The notes under the pieces were generated by a model. That model made no database searches and was not told where the DNA came from. It worked only from the letters and a program-made list of their open reading frames with translations. DNA of 64,000 nt, from positions 41,815,789 to 41,879,788 of the forward strand of contig NC_054869.1 in assembly GCF_018320785.1 (NCBI RefSeq). The letters run 5' to 3'. The stretch is from Cheilinus undulatus (Eukaryota > Chordata > Actinopteri > Labriformes > Labridae). Of this stretch, positions 62,301-64,000 are shown one piece after another; position 1 is the stretch's first letter, and each line of letters begins with the position of its first letter. Both the position numbers and the translations under genes were made by a program.

Positions 62301-63215
62301 GCCTTTTAATACGTGCACAAAACTCTTGAAAATTTCCCAAATGGCCAAGGTTTTTGTCACAGTTTTACACAGCCTATTTTTCTGCCAGCATCTAAGTAAA
62401 TTTCTGCTAGAGGTTTGCATGAGTAGATGCAAGCAGGGAATGCAGCAGGGAATATTTAGGAAAATTCAAAATGTGTAAGTTGGCAGGATTGATGACATCT
62501 TGTTGATCTACCTATTGAAATGTGCTACTTTGCATTTCTGTGCATGGGTAAATTGTTTGGGTTAGGGTGAGGTCTAGACTCTGCTATCATTTTGCACTGC
62601 AGTAGCATGGGGCTGTCTCTAATTTTTGCAGAAATTTTCAGGAGTGCATGTGTAGAAAATGCATGAGTCTGAATTCATCTTAATGTTGTTAGTCATCCTA
62701 AAGGTGTTTGCATCGTGTTAGTCTTATTTGTCTGCATGCTGTCATGCTTTTATGTATGTATGTAAATATGTGTTTGTGCGTCTGTCCCTTTTTTTTCACT
62801 TTACTAGCACCCATCCACCATGTGTGACTCATCAAGCACCTGTGACCATGAACTGGTTTCCAGCTCCCTCACCATCGCCACTGTCCCCCTGCTAGTTCTT
62901 GCCAGGAGGCGGAGCCAGAGTCTGACCAACCAGGTTTCAGATGCAGGAGAGGAGAGATATGGCCTCAGTGACAGGCGGAGCTACCACAAGAGCAACTCTT
63001 TTGATTCCTTGAGCATTGGAAAGACGTCATCTGCTGGTCCCAGGACGCCTCAGGGTGTCCCACGCATCATCGTCATCAGTCCCACATCAGAGAGCAGCCT
63101 CATCAAGCAGGACAGTGTCTGCTTAGAGGACAGCGTGGAGGGAATGGAGAACAATGTTTTTGTCAGTATGAACTTCTCGTCAGAAGTCTTTGAGGCGGTT
63201 GAGCTGCTCTCTTGA
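37324..63215 (+). CDS. opn4x: Melanopsin, Opn4x (Xenopus-like) class, 557 aa, 9 coding exons
   Basis: A non-visual opsin that couples retinal photoisomerisation to Gq signalling. Exons: 37324-37493, 52500-52633, 52730-52933, 55009-55180, 55732-55893, 58645-58752, 61803-61974, 62145-62288, 62808-63215 (1674 nt, 557 codons plus TGA). Landmarks: GN in TM1 (N48), LAVSD in TM2 (D76), disulfide C103-C180, Y106 at the vertebrate counterion site, DRY 127-129, E174 at the Glu181-type counterion site, retinal lysine K299, NPFIY 305-309 followed by HNK 313-315. FYSNKKLR, PEGLMTSCTWDY and SWSPYACVTLISW are Opn4x rather than Opn4m signatures. Residues 318-557 are a long Ser/Thr-rich cytoplasmic tail. ATG 37324 has a good Kozak context (accATG); a second ATG (codon 7, 37342) would give 551 aa. 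All functional residues are present. The exact teleost paralogue (opn4xa or opn4xb) cannot be told from memory. Confidence 0.95.
40540..41050. repeat. Hairpin element, diverged copy C
   Basis: Begins gtaaccttgtgaagctgatgg, folds back at gatgcatctcgcaaaggtta, and ends with gtgacagacaaaatgttcatcc, matching copy B at 42135-42575 in the same order. It is merged with the AGCAGTTTTATCAGAA repeat seen at 4.2 kb, which suggests both belong to one longer family. Confidence 0.5.
41385..41470 (+). repeat. L2-type LINE/SINE 3' tail
   Basis: GTCGCTTTGGATAAAAGCGTCTGCTAAA is the widespread 3' tail of fish L2-type LINEs and of the SINEs that use their machinery. It ends in a 9-bp array (acattgtaa x3). Confidence 0.8.
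41494..41692. mobile_element. Short MITE with TIR CCCTCATTTAT
   Basis: Left end gccctcatttatcaaacatg, right end caataaatgaggg, about 195 bp, non-coding. A diverged one-ended relative is at 15622. Confidence 0.55.
42135..42575. mobile_element. Hairpin-ended element, copy B (inverted relative to copy A)
   Basis: GTAACCTTGCAAAGCAGATGG starts the fold; GCGAATCCATCTTGCAAAAC closes it. The body runs through gtgacagacagaacattcat to GTGAAACAAATCCATCTGG. It matches 2045-2590 in reverse complement. Confidence 0.65.
44250..44910 (-). mobile_element. Tc1/mariner relic, minus strand, catalytic Glu lost
   Basis: The minus strand reads DNTRPHKAGFVRDYLQ... then SSPPLNPIGHLWD, the second and third catalytic blocks of a DD34E transposase with 34 residues between. 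The third acidic residue is Gly (NPIGH for NPIEH). The N-terminus is missing and the remaining frames are broken. Confidence 0.8.
45430..46400. repeat. A-rich ACTAAAA arrays flanking a GGTTAGGTTTAGCATT repeat region
   Basis: Degenerate (ACTAAA)n-type runs at about 45475-45605 (including an A19 tract) and 46200-46390. Between them, ggttaggtttagcattt occurs twice (about 45880 and 45965). Both A-rich runs are in the same orientation. Confidence 0.6.
50615..50885. repeat. L2-type teleost dispersed repeat
   Basis: The well-known block tacaccctggacaggtc ... caatttagagtcaccag ... gaagccggagaacccggat ... ggggagaacatgcaagctcc ... gccactgtgcagcccc, which occurs thousands of times in fish genomes. Full length here. 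Confidence 0.8.
51165..52030. repeat. GC-richer repeat cluster with GATA-flanked fragment
   Basis: 51190-51300 carries repeated GCCATGC/CCAAGCCATGCTAACTTG units typical of a fish MITE end. At 51600, agatagatagatagtcgtttattgtcattgc is a common repeat end. 51700-52015 is CpG-rich with overlapping ORFs on both strands that match no family I recognise. Confidence 0.35.
52500..52633 (+). CDS. opn4x: opn4x exon 2: ICL1 and TM2
   Basis: 134 nt. Acceptor tgtttttag. Encodes NKKLRSLPNYFIMNLAVSDF and the TM2-ECL1 KEWAFGEMG. Donor ATGG|gtaatc, then a 96-nt intron. Confidence 0.94.
52730..52933 (+). CDS. opn4x: opn4x exon 3: TM3, DRY, TM4
   Basis: 204 nt. Acceptor ttcctctag. C103, Y106, LAISIDRYLVITKPL and the TM4 SLAWSLAPLVGW. 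Donor TGGA|gtaagt. Confidence 0.95.
55009..55180 (+). CDS. opn4x: opn4x exon 4: ECL2 and TM5
   Basis: 172 nt. Acceptor cctttcag. E174, C180, TWDYVTYT and TM5 LCCFVFFIPLGVIFYCY. Donor AGCAG|gtacct. Confidence 0.95.
55732..55893 (+). CDS. opn4x: opn4x exon 5: ICL3 and TM6
   Basis: 162 nt. Acceptor catcttacag. The basic ICL3 (VRKSTLIQQKSIKSEWKLAK) for Gq coupling, then TM6 VLSWSPYACVTLISW. Donor CTGG|gtaaga. Confidence 0.94.
56214..57575 (-). mobile_element. Tc1/mariner element in opn4x intron 5
   Basis: Long imperfect TIRs: AATCAGTCATGGTCAATATA (left) and TATATTGACCATGACGGATT (right). The minus-strand transposase has KWKKVFWSDETKMVLL (first Asp intact), SIMLWGCF and FQEDNDLKHT (second Asp), but the SPDLNPIE block with the catalytic Glu is replaced and the HTH part is gone. 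An A30 run lies in the left part (about 56294-56323). Confidence 0.85.
58645..58752 (+). CDS. opn4x: opn4x exon 6: TM7 with retinal lysine
   Basis: 108 nt. Acceptor tctcttgcag. PAIIAKASTIYNPFIYAI carries the Schiff-base lysine K299 and NPxxY. Donor TACAG|gtaaat. Confidence 0.95.
59235..60123. repeat. Degenerate GATACAATA/TGATACAATA satellite, part 1
   Basis: About 0.9 kb built from 5-10 nt words (gATACAATAt, gATAcgATA, aCAATAtgATA). It contains almost no T-T or stop words on the minus strand, so long spurious ORFs appear (222 codons). Confidence 0.85.
60124..60872. mobile_element. Probable MITE inserted into the satellite
   Basis: Non-satellite sequence with imperfect inverted ends: cacctggtatacactgtgtg at the left, and at the right aatcgcacagcacacacttgg, its approximate reverse complement. 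The interior is rich in gtgcgac/gtcgt words and a CT microsatellite (60356-60420). Confidence 0.5.
60873..61320. repeat. Degenerate GATACAATA satellite, part 2
   Basis: The same word composition as part 1, resuming after the insertion. It includes a ggatagggta sub-array at 61200-61230. Confidence 0.85.
61803..61974 (+). CDS. opn4x: opn4x exon 7: proximal cytoplasmic tail
   Basis: 172 nt. Acceptor gtttgattag. TLAEKFPCLSFLSPTPRKEC, then a Ser-rich run (SSSISESS, SRQSTASR), likely kinase and arrestin sites by analogy with other melanopsins. Donor GCAATG|gtaaca. Confidence 0.92.
62145..62288 (+). CDS. opn4x: opn4x exon 8: tail
   Basis: 144 nt, phase 0 on both sides, so it can be skipped in frame. 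Encodes EMESLGRKSCDSFRSMSSYN and a Lys-rich KKQSLKTPKTKAVEK. Acceptor tcttgcag, donor GAGAAG|gtgaga. Confidence 0.9.
62808..63215 (+). CDS. opn4x: opn4x exon 9: distal tail and TGA stop
   Basis: 408 nt. Acceptor cactttactag. 135 residues rich in Ser (residues 423-557), including TPQGVPRIIVISPTSESSL and ending FEAVELLS. The end is long compared with mammalian OPN4. Confidence 0.9.
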   Translation, partial: HPSTMCDSSSTCDHELVSSSLTIATVPLLVLARRRSQSLTNQVSDAGEERYGLSDRRSYHKSNSFDSLSIGKTSSAGPRTPQGVPRIIVISPTSESSLIKQDSVCLEDSVEGMENNVFVSMNFSSEVFEAVELLS

Positions 63216-63815
63216 TCAGATGGATAATAGTGATCCTTGTAATTTTCCTCTGAAGCCATGTTATTTATTCTAACCTTGGACCACAGAACACAATACACTT
63301 TCTCTGGTAATCATTCACAGAAAGTAATAATTCACTGTCTGTTTCTGACTCATCCTGAGATATGCCACTCTGATGCCAAGATAACCGGAGTGCAAGGGAA
63401 AAGCTTGAAGGGCAAAATGAAACAATATGTAACAGGTATTCAGCACTCAGTGCTTGTCGGACTTTGGCAGGGACGAGGATCCCCGTAGGGGCAGCATGGG
63501 CAGAATATATCTCTTAGATCCCTCAGAAATGACAAGTGTAACAACATTTCTTTATGAGCTATTGGCTCAAACTTGACTGATGGGACTTTTGGTTTACGTA
63601 TTCTAAGAAATCTGATGTAAAGTTCAAAAGTTTGGTTTTCAGGTCATTGTCTGGTTTCTCTAGTGAAGTCTGAAAAAATGATCTATGGGATTCTCAGTTT
63701 CTTTAAGGGATATAAAAACCCCAAGGATGGACAGCAAAACATTTTCTTTATATGTTGACAAGATGTAGTAAGAGTGTATAAGTAAATTAAATAAAATCTT
63801 GTGTTGTGGTTGTAA
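63216..63815 (+). other. opn4x: opn4x 3'UTR with AATAAA at 63790
   Basis: Unique sequence after the TGA. A canonical AATAAA at 63790-63795 is followed by a tcttgtgttgtggttg G/T-rich element, giving a 3'UTR of about 600 nt. Confidence 0.6.
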
Positions 63816-63871
63816 TGCAGACTGAACCTTTATGAGTTTTCTTTGGTTGGTGAACAATGGAAGTAGGATTA

Positions 63872-64000
63872 TTAGGGCTCGAGCACTGACCTAGGGTCAG
63901 CGAGGGCCTTATTGTGTCTGTACACATAATTTTTCTGGCAGAAGAGTTGCTAATCTGGGGGCGTCAACATGCTCAAAAACTCAAACTTTACAGAAAATTG
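63872..64000. repeat. Teleost dispersed repeat, cut by window end
   Basis: attagggctcgagcactgac ... gcgagggccttattgtgtc ... catgctcaaaaactcaaac is a familiar high-copy fish repeat. Only the first 130 bp are visible. Confidence 0.6.

Overview
This is a 64 kb piece of AT-rich vertebrate nuclear DNA, almost certainly from a ray-finned (teleost) fish. Evidence: GT-AG introns of 0.1 to 15 kb, dense Tc1/mariner, hAT, tRNA-SINE and L1/L2 debris of the kind typical of fish, and coding exons of three vertebrate genes, all on the + strand. Exon borders were placed by hand from splice signals and reading frame. In all three genes the summed exon lengths keep one open frame to a stop codon.

Layout. (1) 1-3956: an intron (or upstream part) of egflam filled with repeats: a foldback element, and an L1-type LINE relic split by a hairpin element. 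(2) 3957-13898: the last eight coding exons of pikachurin (egflam): end of LamG2, EGF3, an 8-residue microexon, LamG3 and the stop. The 3'UTR runs to about 15 kb. (3) 15-25.7 kb: intergenic DNA with a short Tc1 element, a T-rich degenerate minisatellite and a retroelement-like coding relic. (4) 25694-29542: a compact five-exon gene for a 199-residue Reeler-domain secreted or GPI-anchored protein, with a Tc1 relic in intron 1. (5) 29.6-36.5 kb: intergenic DNA with three more Tc1 relics. (6) 36.5-63.8 kb: a nine-coding-exon melanopsin of the Opn4x (Xenopus-like) class, 557 residues, with a 15 kb first intron and a roughly 2 kb degenerate satellite in intron 6. (7) 63.9-64 kb: a dispersed repeat cut by the window edge.

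Function. Two of the three genes belong to photoreception. Pikachurin is the extracellular dystroglycan ligand of photoreceptor ribbon synapses. Opn4x is a Gq-type non-visual opsin. They lie about 23 kb apart in the same orientation with only the Reeler gene between them. Nothing in the sequence proves shared regulation. No CRISPR, operon or prokaryotic feature is present. I see no convincing new multi-gene system. The less ordinary observations are the egflam microexon, a hammerhead-like core inside a perfect hairpin repeat, several nested transposon insertions that can be ordered in time, a stop codon overlapping its own polyadenylation signal, and an overlapping uORF or cryptic acceptor just before the melanopsin start.
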